Positions 47,364 through 61,280 of a stretch of 64,000 nt of DNA are shown here, piece by piece (position 1 is the stretch's first letter; each line of letters starts with the position of its first letter). The position numbers and the translations under genes are program-made. Under the pieces are notes generated by a model. That model did no database searches. It was not told the origin of the DNA and worked only from the letters and a program-made list of their open reading frames with translations. Source of the DNA: Lantana camara (Eukaryota > Streptophyta > Magnoliopsida > Lamiales > Verbenaceae); NCBI GenBank assembly GCA_037501455.1, contig CM074865.1:83712501-83776500 (forward strand), in the 5' to 3' direction.

Positions 47364-48106
47364 CTAATCAAAGAGTGCATGAATGCTCATGTTATGTATG
47401 CATAAGGTACCTTCTACCACGGCTGTGGGATCAATCTCTGCATCTTGCTCCTCACCTTCGATGGCGTAAGCACGAGCCGGGATCATTGGCCTTTGAACTC
47501 GTCTTTGATATCCGGGGTCTTTGTAGGGACAAGTATCCGCCATATGGTCAGCTTTTCCACATATTAGGCATAAACCCAACCTCTTCCAGCATTTGTGATA
47601 ATTGTGAGTTGGCCCTCCACAATATGTACATGGTGGCTTGGATAATCGTACTTCACTTGGACCTTGTCGATCTTTCGTAGGTGTAGGCAAAGCCTTGAGA
47701 GCCGGTGGAGTTGGTCCTCCCATTCTTGGCTTCTTAAACGGAACCTTAGGAGGGGGACTAGCTTGCATCATCGGCCTCTTTCCCGAATTCGATCCGGAAC
47801 CACTTCCCCTTGGAGCTCTAAAACCCGGATCCTTCTTTTTGATTTCCTCCCCTTGCGTAGTAGACTGTCGGACTCCAGATATCCTCTCTACTCGAATCAA
47901 CCAACCCTCCGAGACCGCATCATCGATAGAACCAGAAAATCGAGGGGGGTTGTAGCTCAGAAACACCCCATGAGGGTCTCTATTGTTATTATGATTTGGT
48001 GGAGGAGCTTGTTGTTCTGCTTGTTGTGGTGGGGGAGCTTGAGCCCTCCTATGCTCAACATAGTTGAAAACTGCTTCCATGAAATTCCCCATATCTATCG
48101 ATGGTG
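47364..48106 (-). pseudogene. gag remnant, unit 2, truncated at the 5' end
   Basis: Matches unit 1 gag from about residue 33 on, including the capsid deletion and both zinc knuckles. The Arg-rich N-terminus, the leader, the primer-binding site and any further LTR are missing because the element is cut at 48106, where satellite-like sequence takes over at a shared GGTG. Confidence 0.87.
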
Positions 48107-48141
48107 TAAGGGGGACCCCTTTTGACTATGCATGATCGTTC
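48107..48141. other. scrambled junction with a 17-bp inverted satellite piece
   Basis: After the truncated gag come 18 bp of forward satellite (TAAGGGGGACCCCTTTTG). Then ACTATGCATGATCGTTC (48125-48141), the exact reverse complement of the monomer segment GAACGATCATGCATAGT, and then forward satellite GAGTTTCTGG again. It is the only stretch of reversed satellite I found. The structure fits a deletion repaired with template switching. Confidence 0.75.
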
Positions 48142-51100
48142 GAGTTTCTGGATTTATCAAAAAATTGAAAAAGGTGTAAGGGGGACCCCTTTTGGCTCTG
48201 GCCAAAGTTTCAAATTCATTTCTATGGAGTATATGGACGAATATGATCACTGGAACCACTCATTTCACTTTTTTATGAACGATCATGCATAGTTTTTCCA
48301 TGTGTGATAAGATAGACACGAGTTTCTGGACTCATCAAAAAATTGAAAAAGCTCTAAGAGGGACCCCTTTTGACTCTGGGAAAAATTTCAAATTCATTTC
48401 TATGGAGTATTTGGACGAATATGACCACTCTAACCAGCCATTTCAATTATTTAGGAACAACCATGCATAGTTTTTCCATGTGTGATAAGATATACACGAG
48501 TTTCTGGACTCATCAAAAAATTGAAAAAGCTGCAAGGGGGACCCCTTTTGACTCAGGCCAAAATTTCAAATTTATTTCTATTATGTATTTGGATGAATTC
48601 GACCACTCTAACTACCTATTTCACTAATTTATGAACGTTGATTCATTGTTTTTCCATGTGTGATAAGATATAAACGAGTTTTTGATCTCATCAAAAAATT
48701 GAAAAAGCTGTAAGGGGAGCCTTTTAACTCTGGTCAAAATTTCAAATTAATTTCTATGGAGTATTTGGAAGAATTTGGCTACTCTATCCACCTATTTCCC
48801 TTATTTATGAATGATCATGCATATTTTTCCCATGTGTGATAAGATATATATGAGTTTCTGGACTCATCAAAAAATTGAAAAAGGTGTAAGGGGGACCCCT
48901 TTTGGCTCTGGCCAAAGTTTCAAATTCATTTCTATGGAGTATATGAACGAATATTATCACTGGAACCACTCATTTCACTTTTTTACGAACGATCATGCAT
49001 AGTTTTTCCATGTGTGATAAGATAGACACGAGTTTCTGGACTCATCAAAAAATTGAAAAAGCTCTGAGGGGGACGCCTTTTGACTCTGTTCAAAATTTCA
49101 AATTTATTTCTATGGAGTATTTCGAAGAATTTGGCCACTCTAACCACCCATTTCAGTTATTTATGAACGATCATGCATAGTTTTTCCCTGTGTGATAAGA
49201 TATACACGAGTTTCTGGACTCATCAAAAATTGAAAAAGCTGTAAGGCGGACCCATTTTGACTCTGGCCAAAATTTCAAATTCAATTCTAGGGAGCATTTG
49301 GACGAATTTGACCACTCTACCCACCCATTTCACTTATTTATGAACGATCATGCATAGTTTTTCCATGCGTGATAAGATATACACGAGTTTCTGGGCTCAT
49401 CAAAAATTGAAAAAGTTGTAAGGGGATCCGTTTTGACTCTGGCCAAAATTTCAAATCCATTTCTATGAAGTATTTGGACGAATATGACCACTCTAACCAC
49501 CTATTTCACTTATTTATGAACAATCGTGTATAGTTTTTCCATGTGTGATAAGATATACACGAGTTTCTGAACGCATCAAAAAATTGAAAAAGCTGTACAG
49601 GGGACCCCTCTTGACTCTGGCCAAAATTTCAAATTCATTTTTATGGAGTATTTCGACCAATATGGCCACTCTAGCCACACATTTCACTTCTTTATGAACG
49701 ATCACACATAGTTTTCCATGTGTGATAAGATATTCACAAGTTTCGGGACTCATCAAAAAATTGAAAAAGCTGTAAGGGGGACACCTTTTGACTTTGGCCA
49801 AAATTTCAAATTCATTTCCATGGAGTATTTGGACGAATTTGACCACTATAACCACCTATTTCACTTATTTATGAACGATCATACAAAGTTTTTCCATGTG
49901 TGATAAGATATATACGAGTTTCTGGACTCATCAAAAAATTGAAAAAGGTGTAAAGGGGACCCCTTTTAGCTCTGGCCAAAGTTTCAAATTCATTTCTATG
50001 GAGTATATGGACGAATAGATCATTGGAACCACTCATTTCACTTTTTTGTGAATGATCATGCATAGTTTTTCCATGTGTGATAAGATAGACACGAGTTTCT
50101 GGACTCATCAAAAAATTGAAAAAGCTGTAAGGGGGACCCCTTTTTACTCCGGCAAAAATTTCAAATTCATTTCTATGGAGTATTTGGACGAATATGACCA
50201 CTCTAACCAGCCATTTCAATTATTTAGGAACAACCATGCATAGTTTTTCCATGTGTGATAAGATATACACGAGTTTCTGGACTCATCAAAAAATTGGAAA
50301 AGCTGTAAGGGGGACCCCTTTTGACTCTGGCCAAAATTTGAAATTTATTTCTATTATGTATTTGGATGAATTCGACCACTCTAACCACCTATTTCACTAA
50401 TTTATGATCGATCATTCATTGTTTTTCCATGTGTGATAAGATATATATGAGTTTTTGATCTCATCAAAAAATTGAAAAAGCTGTAAGGGAGCCTTTTGAC
50501 TCTGGTCAAAATTTCAAATTCATTTCTATGGAGTATTTGGAAGAATTTGGCTACTCTATCCACCTATTTCCCTTATTTATGAATGATCATGCATATTTTT
50601 TCCATGTGTGATAAGATATACACGAGTTTCTGGAATCATCCAAAATTGAAAAAGTTGTAAGGCGACTCGTTTTAACTTTGGCCAAAAATCTCAAATTCAT
50701 TTCTGTGGAGTATTTGGACGAATATGACCACTCTAACCAGCCATTTCACTTATTTATGAACGATCATGCATAGTTTTTCCATTTGTGATAAGATATACAC
50801 AAGTCTCTGAACTCATAAAAAAATTGAAAAAGCTGTAAGGGGGACGGACCCCTTTTGGCTCTGGCCAAAATTTCAAATTCATTTCCATGGGGTATTTGGA
50901 CGACTATAACCACTCTTACCACCCATTTCACTTATTTATGAACGATAGTTTTTCAATGTGTGATAAGATACACACGAGTTTCAGCCCTCGTCAAAAAATT
51001 TGAAAAGCGGTAAGGGGGACCGTTTTTTACTCTGGCCAAAATTTCAAATTCATTTCCATGGAGTATTTGGACGAATATGACCACTCTAACCACCCATTTC

Positions 51101-53880
51101 AATTATTTATGAACGATCATACATTGTTTTTCCACGTGTTGTAAGATATACACGAGTTTCTGGACTCATCAAACAATTGGAAAAGCTGTAAGGGGGACCT
51201 CTTTTGACTCTGGCCAAAATTTCAAATTCATTTTTATGGAGTATTTGGACGAATATGACCACTCTAACCACCCATTTCACTTATTTATAAACGACCATGC
51301 TTAGTTTTTCCATGTGTGATAAGATATACACGAGTTTCTGGATTCATCAAAAAATTGAAAAAGCTGTAAATGGGACCCCTTTTGATTCTAACCAAAATTT
51401 CAAATCCATTTCTATGGAGTATTTGGAAGCATATGACCAGTCTAACCACCCATTTAACTTATTTATGAATGATCATGCATAGTTTTTCCATGTGTGATAA
51501 GATATACAAGAGTTTCTGAACTCATCAAAAAATTGAAAAAGCTGTAAGGGGGACCCCCCTTTTTATTCTGGCCAAAATTTCAAATTCATTTCTATGGAGT
51601 ATTTGGACGCATATGACCACTCTAACCACTCATTTCACTTATTTATGAACGATCATGCATAGTTTTTTCATGTGTGATAAGATAGACACTAATTTCGGTG
51701 AGTCATCAAAAAATTGAAAAAGCTGTAAGGTCCCCTTTTGACTCTGGCTAAAAGTTCAAATTCATTTCTATGGAGTATTTGGACGAATTTGACCACTCTA
51801 ACCACCCATTTCACTTATTTATGAACGATCATGCATAGTTTTTCCATGTGTGATAAGATATACACGAGTTTCTGCACTCATCAAAAAATCGGAAAAGCTG
51901 TAAGGGGTACCCCTTTTGACTCTGGCCAAAATTTCAAATTCATTTCTATGGAGTATTTGGACGAATATGACCACTTTAACCACCCATTTCACTTATTTAT
52001 AAACGATCATGCATAGTTTTTCCATGGGTGATAAGATATACACGAGTTTCTGCACTCATCAAAAAATTGGAAAAGCTGTAATGGGGACCTCTTTTGACTC
52101 TGGCCAAAATTTCAAATTCATTTCTATGGAGTATTTGGTCGAATAGGACCACTGTAACCACCCATTTCACTTATTTATGAACAATCGTACATAGTTATTC
52201 CATGTGTGATAAGATATACACGACTTTCTGCACTCGTAAAAAAAATGGAAGAGCTGTAAGGGGGGCCCCTTTTGACTCTGGCAAAAATTTCAAATTCTTT
52301 TCTATGGAGTATTTGGACGAATATGACCACTCGAACCTCCCATTTCACTTATTTATGAACGATCATACGTAGTTTTTTCATGTGTGATAAGATATACACG
52401 AGTTTCTGGACTCATCAAAAAATTGAAAAAGCGGTAAGGGGGACCCCCCTTTTGACCCTAGCCAAAATTTCAAATTCATTTCATTGGAGTATTTGGACGT
52501 ATATGACCACTCTAACAACCCATTTCACTTATTTATAAACGATCATGCATAGTTTTTCCATGTGTGATAAGATATACACGAGTTTCTGGACTCATCAAAA
52601 AATTGAAAAAGCTGTAAAGTGGAACCTTTGACTCTGGCCAAAATTTCAAATTCATTTCTACGGAGTATCTGGACGAATATGACCACTCTAACCACACATT
52701 TCACTTATTTATGAACAATCATGCATAGTTTTTCCATGGGTGATAACATATACACGAGTTTCTGCACTCATCAAAAAATTGGAAAAGCTGTAAGGGGGAC
52801 CCCGTCGGACTCTGGCCAAAATTTTAAATTCATTTCTATGGAGTATTTGGACGAATATGACCACTCTAACCACCCATTTCACTTATTTATGAACAATCGT
52901 GCATAGTTTTTCCATGTGTGATAAGATATACACGACTTTCTGCACTCGTCAAAAAAATGGAAAAGCTATAAGGGGGACCCCTTTTGACTCTGGCAAAAAT
53001 TTCAAATTCATTTCTATGGAGTATTTAGACGAATATGACCACTCTAACCACCCATTTCACTTATTTAAGAAGGATCATACATAGTTTTTCCATGTATGAT
53101 AAGATATACACGAGTTTCAGGACTCATCAAACAATTGGAAAAGCTGTAAGGGGGACCCCTTTTTGACTCTGGCCAAAATTTCAAATTCATTTCTATGGAG
53201 TATTTGAACGAATATGACCAATCTAACCATCCATTTCACTTATTTATAAACGATCATGCATAGTTTTTCTATGTGTGATAAGGTATACATGTGTTTCTGG
53301 ATTCATCATAAAATTGAAAAAGTTGTAAGGGGGGCCCCGTTTGACTCTGGCCAAAAGTTCAAATTCATTTCTATGGAGTATTTGGACGCATATGACCAGT
53401 CTAACCACCCATTTTACTTATTTACGAACGATCATGCATAGTTTTTCCATGAGTGATAAGATATACACGAGTATCTGAACTCATCAAAAACTTGAAAAGG
53501 ATGTAAGGGGGAGCTCTTTTGACTCTGGCCAAAATTTCAAATTCATTTCTATGGAGTATTTGGACGAATATGAGCACTCTAACCACCCATTTCACTTATT
53601 TATGAACCATCGTGCATAGTTTTTCCATGTGTGATAAGATATACACGACTTTCTGCACTCGTCAAAAAAATGGAAAAGCTGTAATGGGGACCCCTTTTGA
53701 CTCTGGCAAAAATTTCAAATTCATTTCTATGGAGTATTTAGACGAATATGACCACTTGAACCACCCATTTCACTTATTTATGAAGGATCATACAAAGTTT
53801 TTCCATGTGTGATAAGATGTACACGAGTTTCTGGACTCATCGAACAATTGGAAAAGCTGTAAGGGGGACCCCTTTTGACT

Positions 53881-56800
53881 CTGGCCAAAATTTCAAATTC
53901 ATTTCTATGGAGTATTTGGACGCATATGACCACTCTAACCACTCATTTCACTTATTTATGAATGATCATGCATAGTTTTTCCATGTGTGATAAGATATAC
54001 ACGAGTTTCGGTGACTCATCAAAAAATTGAAAAAGCTGTAAGGGGGACCCCTTTTGACTCTGGCCAAAATTTCAAATTCATTTCAATGGATTATTTGAAC
54101 GAATATGACCAGTCTAACCATCCATTTAACTTATTTATAAACGATCATGCATAGTTTTTCCATGTGTGATAAGGTATACACGAGTTTCTGGTCTCATCAA
54201 AAAATTAAAAAAGCTGTAAGGGGGACCCCCTTTTTACTCTAGCCAAAATATCAAATTCATTTCTATGGAGTATTTGGACGCATATGACCACTCTAACCAC
54301 TCATTTCACTTATTTATGAATGATCATGCATAGTTTTTCCATGTGTGATATGATATACACGAGTTTCTGTGACTCATCAAAAAATTGAAAAAGCTGTAAG
54401 GTCCCCTTTTGACTCTGGCTAAAAGTTCAAATTCATTTCTATGGAGTATTTGGACGAATTTGACCACTCTAACCACCCATTTCACTTATTTATGAACGTT
54501 CATGCGTAGTTTTTCCATGTGTGATAAGATATATACGAGTTTCTGCACTCATCAAAAAATTGGAAAAGCTGTAAGGGGGACCCCTTTTGACTCTGGTCAA
54601 AATTTGAAATTTATTTCTGTGGAGTATTTGGACGAATATGACCACTCTAACCACCCATTTCACTTATTTATGAACGATCATACATAGTTTTTCCATGTGT
54701 GATAAGATATACATGAGTTTCTGCACTCATCAAAAAATTGGTAAAGTTGTAAGGGGGACCCTATTGACTCTGGCCAAAATTTCAAATTCTTTTCTATGGA
54801 GTATTTGGACACATATGACCACTCTAAGCTCCCAGTTAACTTATTTATGTATGATCATGCATAGTTTTTCCCTGTGTGATAAGATATACACGATCTTCTG
54901 GACTCATCAAAAAATTGAAAAAGCTGTAATGGGGAACCTTTGACTCTGGCCAAAATTTCAAATTCATTTCTATGGAGTATTTGGACGAATATGACCACTC
55001 TAACAACCCATTTCACTTATTTATGAACGATCATGCATAGTTTTTCCATGGGTGATAAGATATACACGAGATTCTGCACTCATCAAAAAATTGGAAAAGC
55101 TGTAAGGGGGACCCCTTTTGACTCTGGCCAAATTTTCAAATTCATTTCTATGGAGTATTTGGTCGAATATGACCACTCAAACCACCCATTTCACTTATTT
55201 ATGAACAATCGCGCATAGTTTTTCCATGTGTGATAAGATATACACGACTTTCGGTACTTGTCAAAAAAATGGAAAAGCTGTAAAGGGGGCCCCTTTTGAA
55301 TCTGGCAAAAATTTCAAATTCATTTCTATGGAGTATTTGGACGAATATGACCACTCTAACCTCCCATTTCACTTATTTATGAACGATCATACGTAGTTTT
55401 TTCAAGTGTGATAAGATATACACGAGTTTTTGAACTCATCAAAAAATTGAAAAAGCGGTAAGGGGGACCCCCCTTTTGACACTGGCCAAAATTTCAAATT
55501 CATTTCAATGGAGTATTTGGACGTATATGACAACTCTAACAACCCATTTCACTTATTTATAAACGATCATGCGTAGTTTTCCCATGTGTGATAAGATATA
55601 CACGAGTTTCTGGACTCATCAAAAAATTGAAAAAGCTGTAAGGTGGAACCTTTGACTCTGGCCAAAACTTCAAATTCATTTCTACGGAGTATCTGGACGA
55701 ATATGACCACTCTAACCACACATTTCACTTATTTATGAACAATCATGCATAGTTTTTCCATGGGTGATAACAAAAACACGAGTTTCTGCACACATCAAAA
55801 AATTGGAAAAGCTGTAAGGGGGACCCCGTCTGACTCTGGCCAAAATTTTAAATTCATTTCTATGGAGTATTTGGACGAATATGACCACTCTAACCACCCA
55901 TTTCACTTATTTATGAACAATCGTGCATAGTTTTTCCATGTGTGATAAGATATACACGACTTTCTGCATTCGTCAAGAAAATGGAAAAGCTATAAGGGGG
56001 ACCCCTTTTGACTCTGGCAAAAATTTCAAATTCATTTCTATGGAGTATTTAGACGAATATGACCACTCTAACCACCCATTTCACTTATTTAAGAAGGATC
56101 ATACATAGTTTTTCCATGTTTGATAAGATATACACGAGTTTCAGGACTCATCAAACAATTGGAAAAGCTGTAAGGGGGACCCCTTTTTGACTCTGGCCAA
56201 AATTTCAAATTCATTTCTATGGAGTATTTGAACGAATATGACCAATCTAACCATCCATTTCACTTATTTATATACGATCATGCATAGTTTTTCTATGTGT
56301 GATAAGGTATACATGTGTTTCTGGATTCATCATAAAATTGAAAAAGTTGTAAGGGGGACCCCGTTTGACTCTGGCCAAAATTTCAAATTCATTTCTATGG
56401 AGTATTTGGACGCATATGACCAGTCTAACCACCCATTTCACTTATTTATGAACGATCATGCATAGTTTTTCCATGAGTGATAAGATATACACGAGTTTCT
56501 GAACTCATCAAAAACTTGAAAAGGATGTAAGGGGGAGCCCTTTTGACTCTGGCCAAAATTTCAAATTCATTTTTATGGAGTATTTGGACGAATATGAGCA
56601 CTCAAACCACCCATTTCACTTATTTATGAACCATCGTGCATAGTTTTTCCATGTGTGATAAGATATACACGACTTTCTGCACTCGTCAAAAAAATGGAAA
56701 AGCTGTAAGGGGGACCCCTTTTGACTCTGGCAAAAATTTCGAATTCATTTCTAAGGAGTATTTAGACTAAAATGACCACTTGAACCACCCATTTCACTTA

Positions 56801-59800
56801 TTTATGAAGGATCATACATAGTTTTTCCATGTGTGATAAGATGTACACGAGTTTCTGGACTCATCGAACAATTGGAAAAGCTGTAAGGGGGACCCCTTTT
56901 GACTCTGGCCAAAATTTCAAATTCATTTCAATGGATTATTTGAACGAATATGACCAGTCTAAACATCCATTTCCCTTATTTATGAACGATCGTGCATAGT
57001 TTTGCCATGTGTGATAAGGTATACACGAGTTTCTGGACTCATCAAAAAATTGAAAAAGTTGTAAGGGGACCCCCCTTTTTACTCTGGCCAAAATTTCAAA
57101 TTCATTTCTATGGAGTATTTGGACGCATATGACCACTCTAACCACTCATTTCACTTATTTATGAATGATCATGCATAGTTTTTCCATGTGTGATAAGATA
57201 TACACGAGTTTCGGTGACTCATCAAAAAATTGAAAAAGCTGTAAGGGGGACCCCTTTTGACTCTGGCCAAAATTTCAAATTCATTTCAATGGATTATTTG
57301 AACGAATATGACCAGTCTAACCATCCATTTAACTTATTTATAAACGATCATGCATAGTTTTTCCATGTGTGATAAGGTATACACGAGTTTCTGGTCTCAT
57401 CAAAAAATTAAAAAAGCTGTAAGGGGGACCCCCTTTTTACTCTAGCCAAAATATCAAATTCATTTCTATGGAGTATTTGGACGCATATGACCACTCTAAC
57501 CACTCATTTCACTTATTTATGCATGATCATGCATAGTTTTTCCATGTGTGATATGATATACACGAGTTTCTGTGACTCATCAAAAAATTGAAAAAGCTGT
57601 AAGGTCCCCTTTTGACTCTGGCTAAAAGTTCAAATTCATTTCTATGGAGTATTTGGACGAATTTGACCACTCTAACCACCCATTTCACTTATTTATGAAC
57701 GTTCATGCGTAGTTTTTCCATGTGTGATAAGATATATACGAGTTTCTGCACTCATCAAAAAATTGGAAAAGCTGTAAGGGGGACCCCTTTTGACTCTGGT
57801 CAAAATTTGAAATTTATTTCTGTGGAGTATTTGGACGAATATGACCACTCTAACCACCCATTTCACTTATTTATGAACGATCATACATAGTTTTTCCATG
57901 TGTGATAAGATATACATGAGTTTCTGCACTCATCAAAAAATTGGTAAAGTTGTAAGGGGGACCCTATTGACTCTCGCCAAAATTTCAAATTCTTTTCTAT
58001 GGAGTATTTGGACACATATGACCACTCTAAGCTCCCAGTTAACTTATTTATGTATGATCATGCATAGTTTTTCCCTGTGTGATAAGATATACACGATCTT
58101 CTGGACTCATCAAAAAATTGAAAAAGCTGTAATGGGGAACCTTTGACTCTGGCCAAAATTTCAAATTCATTTCTATGGAGTATTTGGACGAATATGACCA
58201 CTCTAACAACCCATTTCACTTATTTATGAACGATCATGCATAGTTTTTCCATGGGTGATAAGATATACACGAGATTCTGCACTCATCAAAAAATTGGAAA
58301 AGCTGTAAGGGGGACCCCTTTTGACTCTGGCCAAATTTTCAAATTCATTTCTATGGAGTATTTGGTCGAATATGACCACTCAAACCACCCATTTCACTTA
58401 TTTATGAACAATCGCGCATAGTTTTTCCATGTGTGATAAGATATACACGACTTTCGGTACTTGTCAAAAAAATGGAAAAGCTGTAAAGGGGGCCCCTTTT
58501 GAATCTGGCAAAAATTTCAAATTCATTTCTATGGAGTATTTGGACGAATATGACCACTCTAACCTCCCATTTCACTTATTTATGAACGATCATACGTAGT
58601 TTTTTCAAGTGTGATAAGATATACACGAGTTTTTGAACTCATCAAAAAATTGAAAAAGCGGTAAGGGGGACCCCCCTTTTGACACTGGCCAAAATTTCAA
58701 ATTCATTTCAATGGAGTATTTGGACGTATATGACAACTCTAACAACCCATTTCACTTATTTATAAACGATCATGCGTAGTTTTCCCATGTGTGATAAGAT
58801 ATACACGAGTTTCTGGACTCATCAAAAAATTGAAAAAGCTGTAAGGTGGAACCTTTGACTCTGGCCAAAACTTCAAATTCATTTCTACGGAGTATCTGGA
58901 CGAATATGACCACTCTAACCACACATTTCACTTATTTATGAACAATCATGCATAGTTTTTCCATGGGTGATAACAAATACACGAGTTTCTGCACACATCA
59001 AAAAATTGGAAAAGCTGTAAGGGGGACCCCGTCTGACTCTGGCCAAAATTTTAAATTCATTTCTATGGAGTATTTGGACGAATATGACCACTCTAACCAC
59101 CCATTTCACTTATTTATGAACAATCGTGCATAGTTTTTCCATGTGTGATAAGATATACACGACTTTCTGCATTCGTCAAGAAAATGGAAAAGCTATAAGG
59201 GGGACCCCTTTTGACTCTGGCAAAAATTTCAAATTCATTTCTATGGAGTATTTAGACGAATATGACCACTCTAACCACCCATTTCACTTATTTAAGAAGG
59301 ATCATACATAGTTTTTCCATGTTTGATAAGATATACACGAGTTTCAGGACTCATCAAACAATTGGAAAAGCTGTAAGGGGGACCCCTTTTTGACTCTGGC
59401 CAAAATTTCAAATTCATTTCTATGGAGTATTTGAACGAATATGACCAATCTAACCATCCATTTCACTTATTTATATACGATCATGCATAGTTTTTCTATG
59501 TGTGATAAGGTATACATGTGTTTCTGGATTCATCATAAAATTGAAAAAGTTGTAAGGGGGACCCCGTTTGACTCTGGCCAAAATTTCAAATTCATTTCTA
59601 TGGAGTATTTGGACGCATATGACCAGTCTAACCACCCATTTCACTTATTTATGAACGATCATGCATAGTTTTTCCATGAGTGATAAGATATACACGAGTT
59701 TCTGAACTCATCAAAAACTTGAAAAGGATGTAAGGGGGAGCCCTTTTGACTCTGGCCAAAATTTCAAATTCATTTTTATGGAGTATTTGGACGAATATGA

Positions 59801-61280
59801 GCACTCAAACCACCCATTTCACTTATTTATGAACCATCGTGCATAGTTTTTCCATGTGTGATAAGATATACACGACTTTCTGCACTCGTCAAAAAAATGG
59901 AAAAGCTGTAAGGGGGACCCCTTTTGACTCTGGCAAAAATTTCGAATTCATTTCTATGGAGTATTTAGACTAATATGACCACTTGAACCACCCATTTCAC
60001 TTATTTATGAAGGATCATACATAGTTTTTCCATGTGTGATAAGATGTACACGAGTTTCTGGACTCATCGAACAATTGGAAAAGCTGTAAGGGGGACCCCT
60101 TTTGACTCTGGCCAAAATTTCAAATTCATTTCAATGGATTATTTGAACGAATATGACCAGTCTAAACATCCATTTCCCTTATTTATGAACGATCGTGCAT
60201 AGTTTTGCCATGTGTGATAAGGTATACACGAGTTTCTGGACTCATCAAAAAATTGAAAAAGCTGTAAAGGGGACCCCCCTTTTTACTCTGGCCAAAATTT
60301 CAAATTCATTTCTATGGAGTATTTGGACGCATATGACCACTCTAACCACTCATTTCACTTATTTATGAATGATCATGCATAGTTTTTCCATGTGTGATAA
60401 GATATACACGAGTTTCTGTGACTCATCAAAAAATTGAAAAAGCTGTAAGGGGGACCCCTTTTGACTCTGGCCAAAATTTCAAATTCATTTCAATGGATTA
60501 TTTGAACGAATATGACCAGTCTAACCATCCATTTAACTTATTTATAAACGATCATGCATAGTTTTTCCATGTGTGATAAGGTATACACGAGTTTCTGGTC
60601 TCATCAAAAAATTGAAAAAGCTGTAAGGGGGACCCCCCCTTTTTACTCTGGCCAAAATATCAAATTCATTTCTATGGAGTATTTGGACCCATATGACCAC
60701 CCTAACCACTCATTTCACTTATTTATGAATGATCATGCATAGTTTTTCCATGTGTGATAAGATATACACGAGTTTCTGTGACTCATCAAAAAATTGAAAA
60801 AGTTGTAAGGTCCCCTTTTGACTCAGGCTAAAAGTTCAAATTCATTTCTATGGAGTATTTGGACGAATTTGACCACTCTAGCCACCCATTTCACTTATTT
60901 ATGAACGTTCATGCGTAGTTTTTCCATGTGTGATAAGATATATACGAGTTTCTGCACTCATCAACAAATTGGAAAAGCTGTAAGGGGGACCCCTTTTGAC
61001 TCTGGCCAAAATTTGAAATTCATTTCTATGGAGTATTTGGACGAATATGACCACTCTAACCACCCCTTTCACTTATTTATGAACGATCATACATAGTTTT
61101 TCCATGTGTGATAAGATATACACGAGTTTCTGCGCTCATCAAAAAATTGGTAAAGTTGTAAGGGGGACCCTATTGACTCTGGCCAAAATTTCAAATTCTT
61201 TTCTGTGGAGTATTTGGACACATATGACCACTCTAAGCTCCCATTTAACTTATTTATGTATGATCACGCATAGTTTTTCC
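53881..61280. repeat. 18-monomer higher-order repeat (~3203 bp), two copies and part of a third
   Basis: Copy 1 at about 53881-57083, copy 2 at about 57084-60286, partial copy 3 at about 60287-61280. Diagnostic variants recur at a lag of 3203 bp: 54502/57705, 54695/57898, 55033/58236, 55745/58948 and 55923/59126. Copies 1 and 2 are nearly identical; a visible difference is GATAACAAAAACACG versus GATAACAAATACACG. Copy 3 follows at a lag of about 3206 bp and then skips a monomer and more near 61280. Just left of copy 1, 52.7-53.5 kb matches 55.7-56.5 kb at about 3024 bp (17 monomers), an older related repeat. Confidence 0.85.

Larger units (their letters stand above)
33455..48106 (-). mobile_element. 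tandem, truncated Ty3/gypsy chromovirus (LTR-I-LTR-partial I)
   Basis: 14,652 bp with a 7476-bp period: LTR 33455-37279, internal region 37280-40930, LTR 40931-44755, second internal region 44756-48106 cut off inside gag. In transcription order (minus strand) the complete unit is LTR 44755-40931, primer-binding site, gag, protease, RT, RNase H, integrase, polypurine tract, LTR 37279-33455. That pol order is Ty3/gypsy. A chromodomain-like C-terminal tail and LTRs of 3.8 kb suggest the Tekay/Del chromovirus clade (moderate confidence). The tandem form fits unequal recombination between LTRs of sister copies, with later loss of the third LTR, or integration of a multimer. All coding regions are broken. 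The left flank is satellite ending CTTTTG; the right side is a deletion junction, so no target-site duplication can be recognised. Confidence 0.92.

Noticed and set aside
33455..48106. Two independent chromovirus insertions next to each other
   Set aside because: The middle LTR is shared with no satellite or target-site duplication between units, and both units carry the same deletions and stops.
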